Assembly (NCBI GenBank): GCA_003542575.1
Contig: DPKJ01000008.1
Span: 14,211 to 56,467 of the forward strand
From: Rikenellaceae bacterium
GTDB lineage: Bacteria > Bacteroidota > Bacteroidia > Bacteroidales > UBA932
Reading direction: 5' to 3'
Length of the DNA stretch: 42,257 bases
The translations under genes and the position numbers were made by a program. Below the pieces are notes generated by a model, which worked only from the letters and a program-made list of their open reading frames with translations, was not told the origin of the DNA and did not search any database. Below are positions 15,156-22,703 of the stretch, piece after piece (the first letter of the stretch is position 1; each line of letters starts with the position of its first letter).

Positions 15156-15989
15156 TTACAGTTTTTCAACCGGGACTTGTATTTCGGTGAGCCATTCACC
15201 CTCAGATTGCTTGTTCCAGATACCGTCGATGTAACAAAAACGGGGTTTGTCAGTAATCTTGAAGCCACCTTTTTCGATATGGTTATAGAGAATGGCGAAT
15301 GATTCCGGTAGTGCTTCGTAAACTCCGTAATGGTTAATACAGGCAGCTGTTTTTACAGCAGGAATATCTTTAAAAGTTATCATTTCGGAATCTTCTTTGC
15401 GTTGAGCTACTGCCTCAAAATATTCAATATCTATGTTGGTGCTGCAGTACTCCTCATTGTGATCTATTGTGAAACAGTATTCAGGATTTGCACACTCGCA
15501 TCCAAGTCTGGCCATCTCGGGACCAATTACATTAGGGCAAAGGTTAAACAATTCGTGATAGCCCCCAATAACTCTTCTGTGGGTGGCCGCTGTTACGGCA
15601 GGTAATGATTTGATGAAAATTTGTTCCATAATCTCTCTTTTTTGGAGCTTATTTTCAAGCTTCGATAGTTCTTCTGCCCTTTTTTTGAGAATAATAAGTT
15701 CGTCGCTGCACTCTTTCAGTTTTTGCTTAATCTCATCAACCGATGGCATCTCCCTGCCATCTTCAAAAATCTCCTTAATCTCTTCCAGAGAAAATCCAAT
15801 CCCTTTCAGATAGATTATCAGATTCATTTTACTAAGTTGATCAACTGTGTAGTACCTGTAGCCTGTCCACTTGTCAATCTCGTCCGGGGCAATCAATCCA
15901 ATCTCTTCATAATGGCGAAGTGTTTTAACAGTCACCATGTTTAGCTTTGAAAACTCGCCGATTTTTAATTTAATTTTTGTTCTGTTCAT
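15156..15989 (-). CDS. MerR-family regulator with GyrI-like effector domain
   Basis: Starting at the ATG 15987-15989, the protein has 277 residues. Residues about 7-75 are the MerR winged helix (LKIGEFSKLNMVTVKTLRHYEEIGLI, WTGYRYY). Residues about 80-120 are the dimerising coiled coil, and about 135-277 are a GyrI/AraC-E-like effector-binding domain (IPAVKTAACINHYGVYEALPESFAILYNHI, EGEWLTEIQVPVE). Such proteins are multidrug or small-molecule responsive activators. A MerR-style promoter with a 22-bp spacer and a central dyad lies just upstream, so it is very likely autoregulated. No transporter gene lies beside it. Confidence 0.9.
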   Translation of the reverse strand: MNRTKIKLKIGEFSKLNMVTVKTLRHYEEIGLIAPDEIDKWTGYRYYTVDQLSKMNLIIYLKGIGFSLEEIKEIFEDGREMPSVDEIKQKLKECSDELIILKKRAEELSKLENKLQKREIMEQIFIKSLPAVTAATHRRVIGGYHELFNLCPNVIGPEMARLGCECANPEYCFTIDHNEEYCSTNIDIEYFEAVAQRKEDSEMITFKDIPAVKTAACINHYGVYEALPESFAILYNHIEKGGFKITDKPRFCYIDGIWNKQSEGEWLTEIQVPVEKL

Positions 15990-16013
15990 AAACTTGCGCA
16001 ATGTTTACGGGTG

Positions 16014-16047
16014 CAAATATATTCCCTGCCCTTAGGGACGAGTCAAA
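16014..16047 (-). promoter_or_regulatory. MerR-type promoter and operator
   Basis: On the minus strand a TTTG -33 box (16044-16047) is followed by a 22-bp spacer and a perfect TAnnTTTG -7 box, TATATTTG (16014-16021). The spacer holds the dyad TCCCT-N6-AGGGA (16023-16038). The spacer is longer than the usual 19-21 bp of Bacteroidota promoters, as is typical where a MerR protein must untwist DNA. The MerR gene starts 24 bp downstream. Confidence 0.7.
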
Positions 16048-16113
16048 AGATTTGTGATAAATTTATAAAAATTTTAACTCCTCTGTAATATTTCTGCATG
16101 TCGTGCGACTAAT

Positions 16114-16614
16114 ATGGGTGAAAAGCAAAAAGAGATGAACAACTACGAACAGGGTTTTATCAACTTCATCAATGAAAACAGAAACATTATCTACAAGATC
16201 TGTTTTCTCTATTCAAACAAACTTCAGAGTCATGATGATCTCTATCAGGAGGTAATCATTAATCTGTGGAACGCTTGGCCAAAGTTCCGCGGAGAGTGCA
16301 AAGTGCAGACCTGGGTTTACAGAATATCACTTAACACTTGTGTGAGTTTTTTGAGAAGAAGCAAAGCAAGACCGGACTCAATGCCACTTACCAAAAACAT
16401 CGAAGTAATTGCAGACGAGGGGGATATGGTAAAGGTTCATGAATTGTACCGATTAATTGGTAATCTGGGAAAACTCGAAAAGGCGATTGTTTTGCTCTAT
16501 ATAGAAGAGAGGTCTCATGATGAAATCTCAAATATAATAGGGATTTCCCGTTCAAATGTAGCTGTTAAGCTTTTCAGAATAAAAGAGAAATTAAAACTAA
16601 TGTCAGAAAATTAA
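16114..16614 (+). CDS. ECF-type RNA polymerase sigma factor
   Basis: The 166-residue protein has sigma region 2 (FINENRNIIYKICFLYSN, DDLYQEVIINLWNAWPKFRGE, VQTWVYRISLNTCVSFLRR) and region 4 (LGKLEKAIVLLYIEERSHDEISNIIGISRSNVAVKLFRIKEKL). A second ATG at 16135 (MNNYEQGF) is an equally good start. It is first in a three-gene unit with two small membrane proteins; the next gene starts 7 bp after its stop. The partner is not FecR-like, so this is a different type of sigma module from the one at 1831-3233. Confidence 0.92.
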   Translation: MGEKQKEMNNYEQGFINFINENRNIIYKICFLYSNKLQSHDDLYQEVIINLWNAWPKFRGECKVQTWVYRISLNTCVSFLRRSKARPDSMPLTKNIEVIADEGDMVKVHELYRLIGNLGKLEKAIVLLYIEERSHDEISNIIGISRSNVAVKLFRIKEKLKLMSEN

Positions 16615-16621
16615 ATCAATT

Positions 16622-17209
16622 ATGGAATTAGATCAACTGAAGGCCAACTGGCAAGAGCTATCCAAAAAAATGGAAAACTCAGAGATATTTAACAGAAAAG
16701 TGACAATAAATATGCTAAAGAGAAAAGCAGACTCCACTATTGGTAAATTGGAGAGATTTGAGTACTTCTTTCTTGTCCTGAGTGTGATATTAGCCGGGCT
16801 GTACTCTACACTCCTTGCAATAAATGAAGAGAGGGCATTCAAGAACGAAAGTATAATGGTAATCATTGCTGTATTTGTACTTGCGGGAATATGGCAGGGA
16901 TACAAAATTTATCTTCTCGGCAAGATCAAATATGATAGCTGTACCACCATTGATTTGCTCAAAAGAGCTTCGGAGTTTAAACTAATGACACAGGCAAGGT
17001 TTGTTGCGGGTATGGTGCTGTTGATCCCGACAATAATTCTGCTTGTGAATTTTCAGAGAGATATGCTAACCAGAGAGATGATAGTGGGAATGGTTGTAGG
17101 TGGTACATTTGGTCTTCTGATTGGAATAAGAGCCTTTCTTATGCATTGGAAAAATATTGACGAACTAATTTATGATCTTAAAGAGATCAAAAGCTATGAA
17201 AAGGAGTGA
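16622..17209 (+). CDS. Four-span membrane protein paired with the ECF sigma gene
   Basis: The 195-residue protein has a soluble N-terminal part (1-45, MELDQLKANWQELSKKMEN) followed by four hydrophobic segments near 47-66, 78-97, 126-146 and 152-170, and a charged tail. No named domain is recognised. Its position 7 bp after the sigma gene, with a soluble N-terminus and a membrane anchor, suggests an anti-sigma role, as in many Bacteroidota sigma/membrane-protein pairs. That is inference. Its last 14 bases overlap the start of the next gene. Confidence 0.7.
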   Translation: MELDQLKANWQELSKKMENSEIFNRKVTINMLKRKADSTIGKLERFEYFFLVLSVILAGLYSTLLAINEERAFKNESIMVIIAVFVLAGIWQGYKIYLLGKIKYDSCTTIDLLKRASEFKLMTQARFVAGMVLLIPTIILLVNFQRDMLTREMIVGMVVGGTFGLLIGIRAFLMHWKNIDELIYDLKEIKSYEKE

Positions 17210-17426
17210 TAAATTCTTTTGTAAGGCATTTCTTGCGGGCACACTTTACTTTGCGGTTTACAATATTGTAACAAGAGTTTTTGATTTTGAAATTTTTATA
17301 GTGGACTTTGTCTATAAAGCAGCCTTAATTACAATATTAGTCTCAGCTGGATGGTGTTTGGGCAGAAGAATCTCTCCCTACAAAGTCCTCGAAGGTAATA
17401 GCGGCAGAGCCTTGTTTAAGAAGTGA
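17196..17426 (+). CDS. Small two-span membrane protein, unknown function
   Basis: The ATG at 17196 lies inside the preceding gene (14-bp overlap with its end), giving a 76-residue protein. Hydrophobic segments lie at about 9-27 and 31-52, with a basic C-terminus (GRRISPYKVLEG). The overlap implies translational coupling with the four-span protein. No family is recognised. It is convergent with the metalloprotease gene, 23 bp away, with no hairpin terminator between. Confidence 0.65.
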   Translation: MKRSDKFFCKAFLAGTLYFAVYNIVTRVFDFEIFIVDFVYKAALITILVSAGWCLGRRISPYKVLEGNSGRALFKK

Positions 17427-17449
17427 CTGTTTGGAAATATAAAAATCAG

Positions 17450-18769
17450 CTATTTAATTAGCCAGTTGTGCCACTCTTCCTCTAGATTCTTTAGCTCTTT
17501 CCCGTATACACTTTCCCACTGTAAATCTGATCTCCACAGCTCGTGGAAACTCTTAAGGCTATACTTTTTAATTAAGAATCCTACAAAAGAGCCAGAAGCG
17601 GCGTATCCCATTTGAGTGAACTCTTTGTCTGCTCCTATCTGAAGCTCTACAAGCTTTTCGATTGGGAGCAGCTTCTCGCTTTTTAGAAAAGCTAGTGATA
17701 CATCATGGACCCTTTTTGCCGGTAAGGGGCTATTTTCAGACTCAATTGATTCTGCCTCGGCGTACATTGCTATACCTTCATTGAGAAAAGAGGTCTGGCG
17801 ACCCCAGTTTTTATTGAACATAATATGAGTAAGTTCATGAACAGCAAGTGCATAATCATTATTCTCTCCATCAGAAATTGAGAAAATTCCCGCTTTCCCT
17901 GCAGCCAGACCTTTACCCCAGTGGTTTGTGTAGAACAGCTTTTCGTCATAGTCTGAGAAGTAGGTGATGAGTTGCTTCTCCTTTGCAGGGTTAAGTTCTT
18001 CAAAAAGTTTGTGAAGAAATTTAAGTGCATTTTCGTTATTTTCTGCAACCTTCTGTGCCGAAGTGCTATCCAGGGTATTTTTATTAAACCTGATTGTGCA
18101 ATGCGCCGTTTCAATTATTTCGAATTTGCCCTTGAACATTAACTCAAAATTGAATATTGGTTCTCTCATCACCGGTAATCTGTTTTTTGCAAGGGACTCT
18201 TTTACCGATTCAATATCATATCCGTTAGCGTACAGCATTGAAAAAGCGGTGGTACGATCTAGCGCAACAATAGGAATCTCTCCTTTTTCGAACCTGATGT
18301 TTTCAAGGTCGAAAAGAGGATTCTCCTCCTCAACCGAAAAGAGAACAATTGCGGTAACGCCTTCAATAATAAGTTTGTTGATGTTTTGAGTGACAGAGGA
18401 TTTGTTTTCAGAAAATTTTTCTAATTCAGGAGAATACAACACAACTCTATCTTTAATCTCAACAATCTGGCCGTCATAACCTTCTCTATGTAGCAATGAT
18501 GGAACAAAGACTAATGGCTTGTTGACGCTGACATCTGTTTTATACCCGTTGGTCCCAAAAGGCCCGCTTGCAGGACCGGCCAGCGGGAAAAACCCAATAT
18601 TCATATTGCTCCCGCTTTTAAATTTTATGTCGGCAGTTGCCCAGGGAATTGAAGCCTTACCTGAATAGAAGTAGGGTAATTCGGGGCCTTGTGAACATGC
18701 TATGTTTGCTGTTAATATTAAACAGAATATTGTAAGTAAGAATTTGGATGATAAATTACAGGATTTCAT
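17450..18769 (-). CDS. Exported zinc metalloprotease of the peptidase MA type
   Basis: The start is the ATG at 18767-18769, directly before a signal peptide (KFLLTIFCLILTANIACSQ). A longer frame would add 14 implausible residues. The 439-residue protein has a PA-like N-terminal region (VFVPSLLHREGYDGQIVEIKDRVVLYSP) and then a gluzincin-like domain. This has the zinc motif HELTH, followed by FLNEGIAMYAEAES, which holds the third ligand Glu. The family resembles peptidase MA-like proteins. Periplasmic or extracellular peptide cleavage is expected; the substrate is unknown. It is transcribed alone. Confidence 0.82.
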   Translation of the reverse strand: MKSCNLSSKFLLTIFCLILTANIACSQGPELPYFYSGKASIPWATADIKFKSGSNMNIGFFPLAGPASGPFGTNGYKTDVSVNKPLVFVPSLLHREGYDGQIVEIKDRVVLYSPELEKFSENKSSVTQNINKLIIEGVTAIVLFSVEEENPLFDLENIRFEKGEIPIVALDRTTAFSMLYANGYDIESVKESLAKNRLPVMREPIFNFELMFKGKFEIIETAHCTIRFNKNTLDSTSAQKVAENNENALKFLHKLFEELNPAKEKQLITYFSDYDEKLFYTNHWGKGLAAGKAGIFSISDGENNDYALAVHELTHIMFNKNWGRQTSFLNEGIAMYAEAESIESENSPLPAKRVHDVSLAFLKSEKLLPIEKLVELQIGADKEFTQMGYAASGSFVGFLIKKYSLKSFHELWRSDLQWESVYGKELKNLEEEWHNWLIK

Positions 18770-18833
18770 TTTTTGTTTTTGGGGATTTTTTCTCAGGAAG
18801 TACAATATCATTCGACGAATATATAACTCATGA

Positions 18834-19079
18834 GGGTTACTTTCTTCTGATTATCAATTTCCATTTGGGGTTAAAACTTTTGACAATTTTAAAAAATTGG
18901 ATGACAGTATCGCTCAGTATTTGAGATACAAATGTAGTTGAGTAGGATATATTAGAAGTAAAAAATTACCTGAAATTGTAATAAAATTTGTTGAAATTGC
19001 GTTATTGAAAGGTGAATGTGTGGAAAAAGCGTTCAAAGTTGTGTTTGGATATGAGTTGAATTTACTTAACTCCTCTTAA
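18834..19079 (+). pseudogene. Possible decayed coding remnant in a 317-bp gene-free stretch
   Basis: The gap 18770-19086 has no intact gene. On the plus strand one frame stays open from 18834 to a TAA at 19077-19079 (82 codons) except for one TGA at 18939-18941. The translation has coding-like composition, for example FGVKTFDNFKKLDDSIAQYL before the TGA and IVIKFVEIALLKGECVEKAF after it. There is no ATG in frame. It may be a fragment of a lost gene with a nonsense mutation, or chance. No family is recognised. The left end of the gap also holds the metalloprotease promoter. Confidence 0.25.
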
Positions 19080-19086
19080 TAAATGT

Positions 19087-19554
19087 TCACAGACACAGTT
19101 CCAGAACGGGGTAGTGGGGTTCGTTAAAGCCGAATTTTCTGTAAAGTTTCTCTCCGTCCTTTGATGTATGGAGAGAAATTTTGCTTATTCCCCTACGCCC
19201 GGCCTCATCAATGAGTTCCTGCAGAATTACTGCCGAGTAACCTTTTCTTCTCTCCTCAGGCACGGTGTACATATTAAGTATATCCCCCTCAAGATATAAC
19301 GGTTTGTTTGCATCTCCGGGAATCTTCTTAATAACCATTGCTCCAAAGCTTACGACCTTCTCACCCTGTAGCGCCATATATGCAAAGAACCGCTCTCCCT
19401 GCATGGCTTCACTGAAGTACTCATTAAGCCCCTTTTCAAGCTCTGCTTTGTACTCCGGCGAAAGCTCTCCCTGCATCTCTTCCAGATATTCCATCCTGTA
19501 TTTTGTTAGAAGCTCTATCTGCTCCATTCCAATCTTTTGTAGGGTTATGTTCAT
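19087..19554 (-). CDS. GNAT-family N-acetyltransferase
   Basis: The start is the ATG at 19552-19554 (MNITLQKIGMEQIELL); a longer open frame reaches into the palindromic-repeat arm and the neighbouring gene and is rejected. The 155-residue protein has the GNAT acetyl-CoA binding pattern: LNMYTVPEERRKGYSAVILQELIDEA (motif A, R-x-x-G-x-S) and LHTSKDGEKLYRKFGF (motif B). It transfers an acetyl group from acetyl-CoA to an amine; the substrate is unknown. It lies 25 bp after the LytTR gene on the same strand, with a solo repeat arm in between. Confidence 0.88.
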   Translation of the reverse strand: MNITLQKIGMEQIELLTKYRMEYLEEMQGELSPEYKAELEKGLNEYFSEAMQGERFFAYMALQGEKVVSFGAMVIKKIPGDANKPLYLEGDILNMYTVPEERRKGYSAVILQELIDEAGRRGISKISLHTSKDGEKLYRKFGFNEPHYPVLELCL

Positions 19555-19575
19555 TAGAATAAATATTTTTTCAAA

Positions 19576-19604
19576 GTTACTACAAATTGGCGCGGAGATT
19601 ATTT
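19576..19604 (+). repeat. Solo arm of the nested palindromic repeat
   Basis: From GTTACTACAAATTGGCGCGG (19576) to GAGATTATTT the sequence matches the right arm and flank of copy 4 (GTTACCACAAACTGGCGCGG) with three differences in 29 bases. No partner arm lies within 200 bp on either side. It overlaps the last eight codons and the stop of the LytTR gene. It probably is a remnant of a full copy. Confidence 0.75.
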
Positions 19605-20278
19605 CCCTCACGATATTTTCTGGAGATATCAAGAGCTTTATTCCCGATGTAAAGTTTCTTAGGTGTAATTTTAGTTATATGGGATCTGTTTACAAGATAT
19701 GAGCGGTGTATTCTAATAAATCGGGAATCAAGTGCCATTTGCCAGTTTGAGATATTCCTCTTTGTTCTGTATGATGTATCAGTATTTGTTCTTATCCACA
19801 CCTCATCGTCACAGGATTCAATATAAACGATTGATTCAATTTCGATTGATATTCTCTTTCTATCTGATGTAAATTCAATGTATTTTGACTTTTTAATATC
19901 TGTCATTGATTTAATTCTGCTTTCAAGCAGCTTCTCCAGTGATAAAAAGGCAATTATTATTAGCCATATAAAAAAGGGATTAAAAACTAAGTCTGCATTT
20001 TTTTCAGACATATAGTTGATAAGATATATGTCAACCAGGATAATACATAGGTATTCGATTATCAGTACAGCAAATGCCAGACACATCATGTGGAACACCC
20101 CTCTCAAGCGTTTAGTGAACGAAATATCTTCGATGAAAAATTTTGCTGTTATAACTCCGGGCAGTGTTGCTACCGAAAGCATAAGCGCAGATGAGTATCC
20201 ATCTGCGGTGCTCATGAATACACCGCTCAGCAAAAAAGTCACGAATACCCAGTATTGAAAATTGATAAAACCGTTCAT
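19580..20278 (-). CDS. LytTR-domain transcriptional regulator with four membrane spans
   Basis: The 232-residue protein has four hydrophobic segments (about 6-24, 28-48, 62-87, 100-118) and a C-terminal LytTR DNA-binding domain (about 128-225: IVYIESCDDEVWIRT, SNWQMALDSRFIRIHRSYLVNRSHI). LytTR proteins of this membrane-anchored form lack a receiver domain; the signal is unknown. The last residues, NNLRANL, are encoded by the solo arm of the palindromic repeat, which also supplies the TAG stop. The original C-terminus may thus have been replaced. The GNAT gene follows after 25 bp. Confidence 0.88.
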   Translation of the reverse strand: MNGFINFQYWVFVTFLLSGVFMSTADGYSSALMLSVATLPGVITAKFFIEDISFTKRLRGVFHMMCLAFAVLIIEYLCIILVDIYLINYMSEKNADLVFNPFFIWLIIIAFLSLEKLLESRIKSMTDIKKSKYIEFTSDRKRISIEIESIVYIESCDDEVWIRTNTDTSYRTKRNISNWQMALDSRFIRIHRSYLVNRSHITKITPKKLYIGNKALDISRKYREGNNLRANL

Positions 20279-20418
20279 ACCATAAAATTAGATCATTTAA
20301 ATCAACTTCACTACCAATTTTAACTTAACATTCTAAATTTCGATTAAACAGCGGGTTTTTACACCCGGATGAGGGGTTTTGTAATGCGCAACAGGAGGTA
20401 ATCTGTTAAGAATGAGGT

Positions 20419-20426
20419 TAACTTTG
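20419..20426 (+). promoter_or_regulatory. Candidate -7 promoter element
   Basis: TAACTTTG matches the Bacteroidota -7 consensus TAnnTTTG exactly, 24 bp before the ATG of the ExbB-like gene. No TTTG is found at the ideal -33 distance. It lies in the 172-bp region divergent from the LytTR gene, which otherwise shows nothing recognised. Confidence 0.4.
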
Positions 20427-20450
20427 TAATAACCTTTTAAAATTATTATC

Positions 20451-20768
20451 ATGTCAATCAGATCATTGTTTCTTGAAGGTGGAGTCTTTGGAATGACTCT
20501 GCTCACCATAGTATTAATCCTGATTATTCTTGCTGCGTGGAAAGCTCCGGCCTGGGTAAAGGAACTTGGCTTAATTGCCCTTATGACCGGAGTTTTATGG
20601 ACGTTTAGTGGTTTTTACCAGATTAGTGACATTGTTGCCGATAATCCGGGAATCACTCATGATGTTATATTCGGAGGTGTAAGAGTAAGCTTAATACCCT
20701 TTTTTTACGGAGGGTCAATCTATTTGGCGTCTCTGATACTGCGTATTATAAACAAACCGAGGTTGTAA
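20451..20768 (+). CDS. Small MotA/TolQ/ExbB-like membrane protein
   Basis: The 105-residue protein opens with LFLEGGVFGMTLLTIVLILIILAAW and ends with ITHDVIFGGVRVSLIPFFYGGSIYLASLIL, the two membrane regions typical of ExbB/TolQ/MotA channel subunits. The large cytoplasmic loop of real ExbB is missing and no ExbD or TonB gene is adjacent. It is therefore a short member of the fold family, or a degenerate relative, of unknown function. It is convergent with the M28 peptidase gene, separated by copy 2 of the palindromic repeat, and appears to be a single-gene unit. Confidence 0.65.
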   Translation: MSIRSLFLEGGVFGMTLLTIVLILIILAAWKAPAWVKELGLIALMTGVLWTFSGFYQISDIVADNPGITHDVIFGGVRVSLIPFFYGGSIYLASLILRIINKPRL

Positions 20769-20773
20769 AATTT

Positions 20774-20914
20774 TTCTCCGCGCCAGTTTTGGATATGTGT
20801 TTGCTAAACAGGTGTATGCAAAATAGACTTATGCGAATTTGCTCTTGCATTTGCATAAGTCTCTTTTGTAATGTGTTGAAAAGAAATTAGTTGTCCAAAA
20901 GTGGCGCGGAGATT
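20774..20914 (+). repeat. Nested palindromic repeat, copy 2
   Basis: Outer arms: CTCCGCGCCAGTTTTGGA (20776-20793) with TCCAAAAGTGGCGCGGAG (20894-20911), one G-G mismatch. The inner stem AGACTTATGC (20824-20833) pairs perfectly with GCATAAGTCT (20852-20861). Total is about 140 bp. It lies between two convergent genes. The right arm encodes the last eight residues and the stop of the M28 peptidase. A T-run follows the right arm, so it may terminate plus-strand transcription. Confidence 0.9.
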
Positions 20915-22311
20915 TTTTTTATCCAGCTTGTGAGATATTCTGCTATACTCTCCATGCCTTCATAGTTTACCTTATCTTCGGTATCTTCAGGAGTATGAAT
21001 CTCTATTGGGATACCTGTATAAAATTCAATAGTTGGAATCCGGGCGTGAATAAAAGGGAGAGCGTCACTCGGGATGCCCTTACTTTTAATAAGATTAAGA
21101 TTGCTCTCTAGTTGAGGGATATGTTTAACAGCCGTCTGTTTATCTTTGCCTGAGTAGTGGTAATACAAGGAGTCACCCTTTAATCCTCCAAGTAGATCCA
21201 GATTTACCATTAATTCAATGCTCTCATTTGGAAAGGGTAGGTTTTCTAAAAAGAATTTTGACCCTGCTATCTTTCCCTCTTCTGCTCCAAATGCTACGAA
21301 TATAATATTGTGATATGTATCTTCATTTCTAAGCTTTTTAGCCAACTCAAGCATCATTGCAACACCAGAGGCGTTGTCGTTGGCTCCTGGGTGAATTACA
21401 CCCTTTCTAGTGCCGATATGATCGTAGTGTGCTCCAACAATTATGTACTTGTCACTCTCTCCTCTTTTAACTCCAACTATGTTTGAGGTTTGGATAATGT
21501 TCGAATATCTTATTGCATCAATTTCAATGTCATAGTCAAGAGGTATCTGAGGGATTATTTGTTTACTTGCAACTGCATTGTTATAACGATTATACTCCTC
21601 TTTTGAAAAGATTCTGAAAAAGTCAGAGGTGTCAATTTGGATTTTAATTACTTTGTCTTCGGTATTGTAATCCGTTGAGTTGAATGGGGCAATTCTCTTC
21701 CGGATGAATCTTCTACTCTCTTGGTGACTTTTATACTCGTTAAAAAGGTATATTAATGAAGTTGCCCCTGATGGCTGTAGCTGTAACATATCTATTTTTT
21801 TGAGAGATTTCAGCCAATTTGATACTTCATCGGTGTGTTCAATGAATGTTTTAGAAGGATACAAAATAACAGCCTTGTCTCTGAGACTGCCATCTGCCAA
21901 TACGCCTCTATCCAAACAGTAGCCAATGAAGGAACATTTTGCCTTTACTATTGCGGTTTGATAATGGTTGCTGAGACCAAAATTTGTAACTGTATGAATC
22001 GAAGAGTCTCTCAAATTGATAAATCTCAAAACTCCTTCGTAAAATGATGAGTAAGTATATTCGAATGGCTGCAAATAGGAGTCGCTACCTTTATGGTGTT
22101 CCAAATTATTTAAGCTGAATTGTTCAGAAATGTAGCATTGGGCCAGTGAATCTTCAATTGTACCGGGAAACCTTCCGGCCATCTGTTCAGATGTCAGATA
22201 CCTCACTACCTCTTTCATTGAGGATTGAGCATATACCTCTCCACTTAGCAAAATTGCTAAAAGGAATGACAGTATGACATGACTTCTAACTAATTTTTTC
22301 ATGATCATCAT
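20887..22311 (-). CDS. M28-family metallopeptidase, exported
   Basis: A signal peptide (HVILSFLLAILLSGEVYAQ) is followed by a 450-residue body with the M28 zinc-binding signatures: GAHYDHIG, HPGANDNASGVAMMLELAKKL, FGAEEGKIAGS (catalytic and bridging Glu) and MVNLDLLG. Such enzymes are exported aminopeptidases. The ATG used (22309-22311) shares one base with the stop of the upstream ferredoxin-like gene; in-frame ATGs at 22308 and 22302 are alternatives. The last residues ISAPLLDN and the TAA stop come from the right arm of palindromic repeat copy 2. The two genes form an operon, so the peptidase may process or act with the ferredoxin-like lipoprotein. Confidence 0.92.
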   Translation of the reverse strand: MMIMKKLVRSHVILSFLLAILLSGEVYAQSSMKEVVRYLTSEQMAGRFPGTIEDSLAQCYISEQFSLNNLEHHKGSDSYLQPFEYTYSSFYEGVLRFINLRDSSIHTVTNFGLSNHYQTAIVKAKCSFIGYCLDRGVLADGSLRDKAVILYPSKTFIEHTDEVSNWLKSLKKIDMLQLQPSGATSLIYLFNEYKSHQESRRFIRKRIAPFNSTDYNTEDKVIKIQIDTSDFFRIFSKEEYNRYNNAVASKQIIPQIPLDYDIEIDAIRYSNIIQTSNIVGVKRGESDKYIIVGAHYDHIGTRKGVIHPGANDNASGVAMMLELAKKLRNEDTYHNIIFVAFGAEEGKIAGSKFFLENLPFPNESIELMVNLDLLGGLKGDSLYYHYSGKDKQTAVKHIPQLESNLNLIKSKGIPSDALPFIHARIPTIEFYTGIPIEIHTPEDTEDKVNYEGMESIAEYLTSWIKKISAPLLDN

Positions 22312-22703
22312 TAGCCGATCTCTTCAAAAACTGGTTCATCTTCGCTCGCAACAGGACAAGTTTCATTAAGTGATTCAATTATGGCAAATATAAGGCTGTT
22401 AGACATAAAAACAGCTGTTGTTTTACCTGTTTTTATCCACACCGGTTTCCCGTTTTCGTCTGCTTTCAATAAGTCAATATCTGAAGAATTTTCTATACAG
22501 GCGCCACATTCAATGCAGTTCTCATGATTAATGTAAAATGTGCTACCACCAGAACGGGTTTTTATCATTGATTTTGTATTAATTACGGTGGAATTATTAG
22601 TTGATTTAGTGATTTCGGCCTTAGTTTGTAATTCTTCTTTCGAGCAAGATAATGTAAGAATAAAGGTAATTGCCAGTGTTAGTTTAACAAGATTGTTTTT
22701 CAT
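22311..22703 (-). CDS. Exported ferredoxin-like [4Fe-4S] lipoprotein
   Basis: The 130-residue protein starts with a lipoprotein signal peptide (LAITFILTLSC, lipobox Cys20). Residues about 57-125 resemble a single-cluster ferredoxin: INHENCIECGAC (C-x2-C-x2-C), a GKPVWIKTG strand and a final ETCP (the fourth cluster Cys followed by Pro). Ferredoxins are normally cytoplasmic, so export of one by the Sec/Lol route is unusual; the cluster would have to be assembled outside or the fold may be used without iron. It overlaps the M28 peptidase start by one base. Function unknown. Confidence 0.78.
   Translation of the reverse strand: MKNNLVKLTLAITFILTLSCSKEELQTKAEITKSTNNSTVINTKSMIKTRSGGSTFYINHENCIECGACIENSSDIDLLKADENGKPVWIKTGKTTAVFMSNSLIFAIIESLNETCPVASEDEPVFEEIG

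Noticed and set aside
17770..18114. 114-codon minus-strand open frame
   Set aside because: It lies in another frame of the HELTH metalloprotease gene and has no domain.
18939..18941. TGA as a selenocysteine codon in the gap frame
   Set aside because: No selenoprotein family, start codon or SECIS-like hairpin immediately after it was recognised.
19555..19632. N-terminal extension of the GNAT protein
   Set aside because: The extra 26 codons run back through the repeat arm into the LytTR gene; the GNAT fold begins at the ATG 19552-19554.
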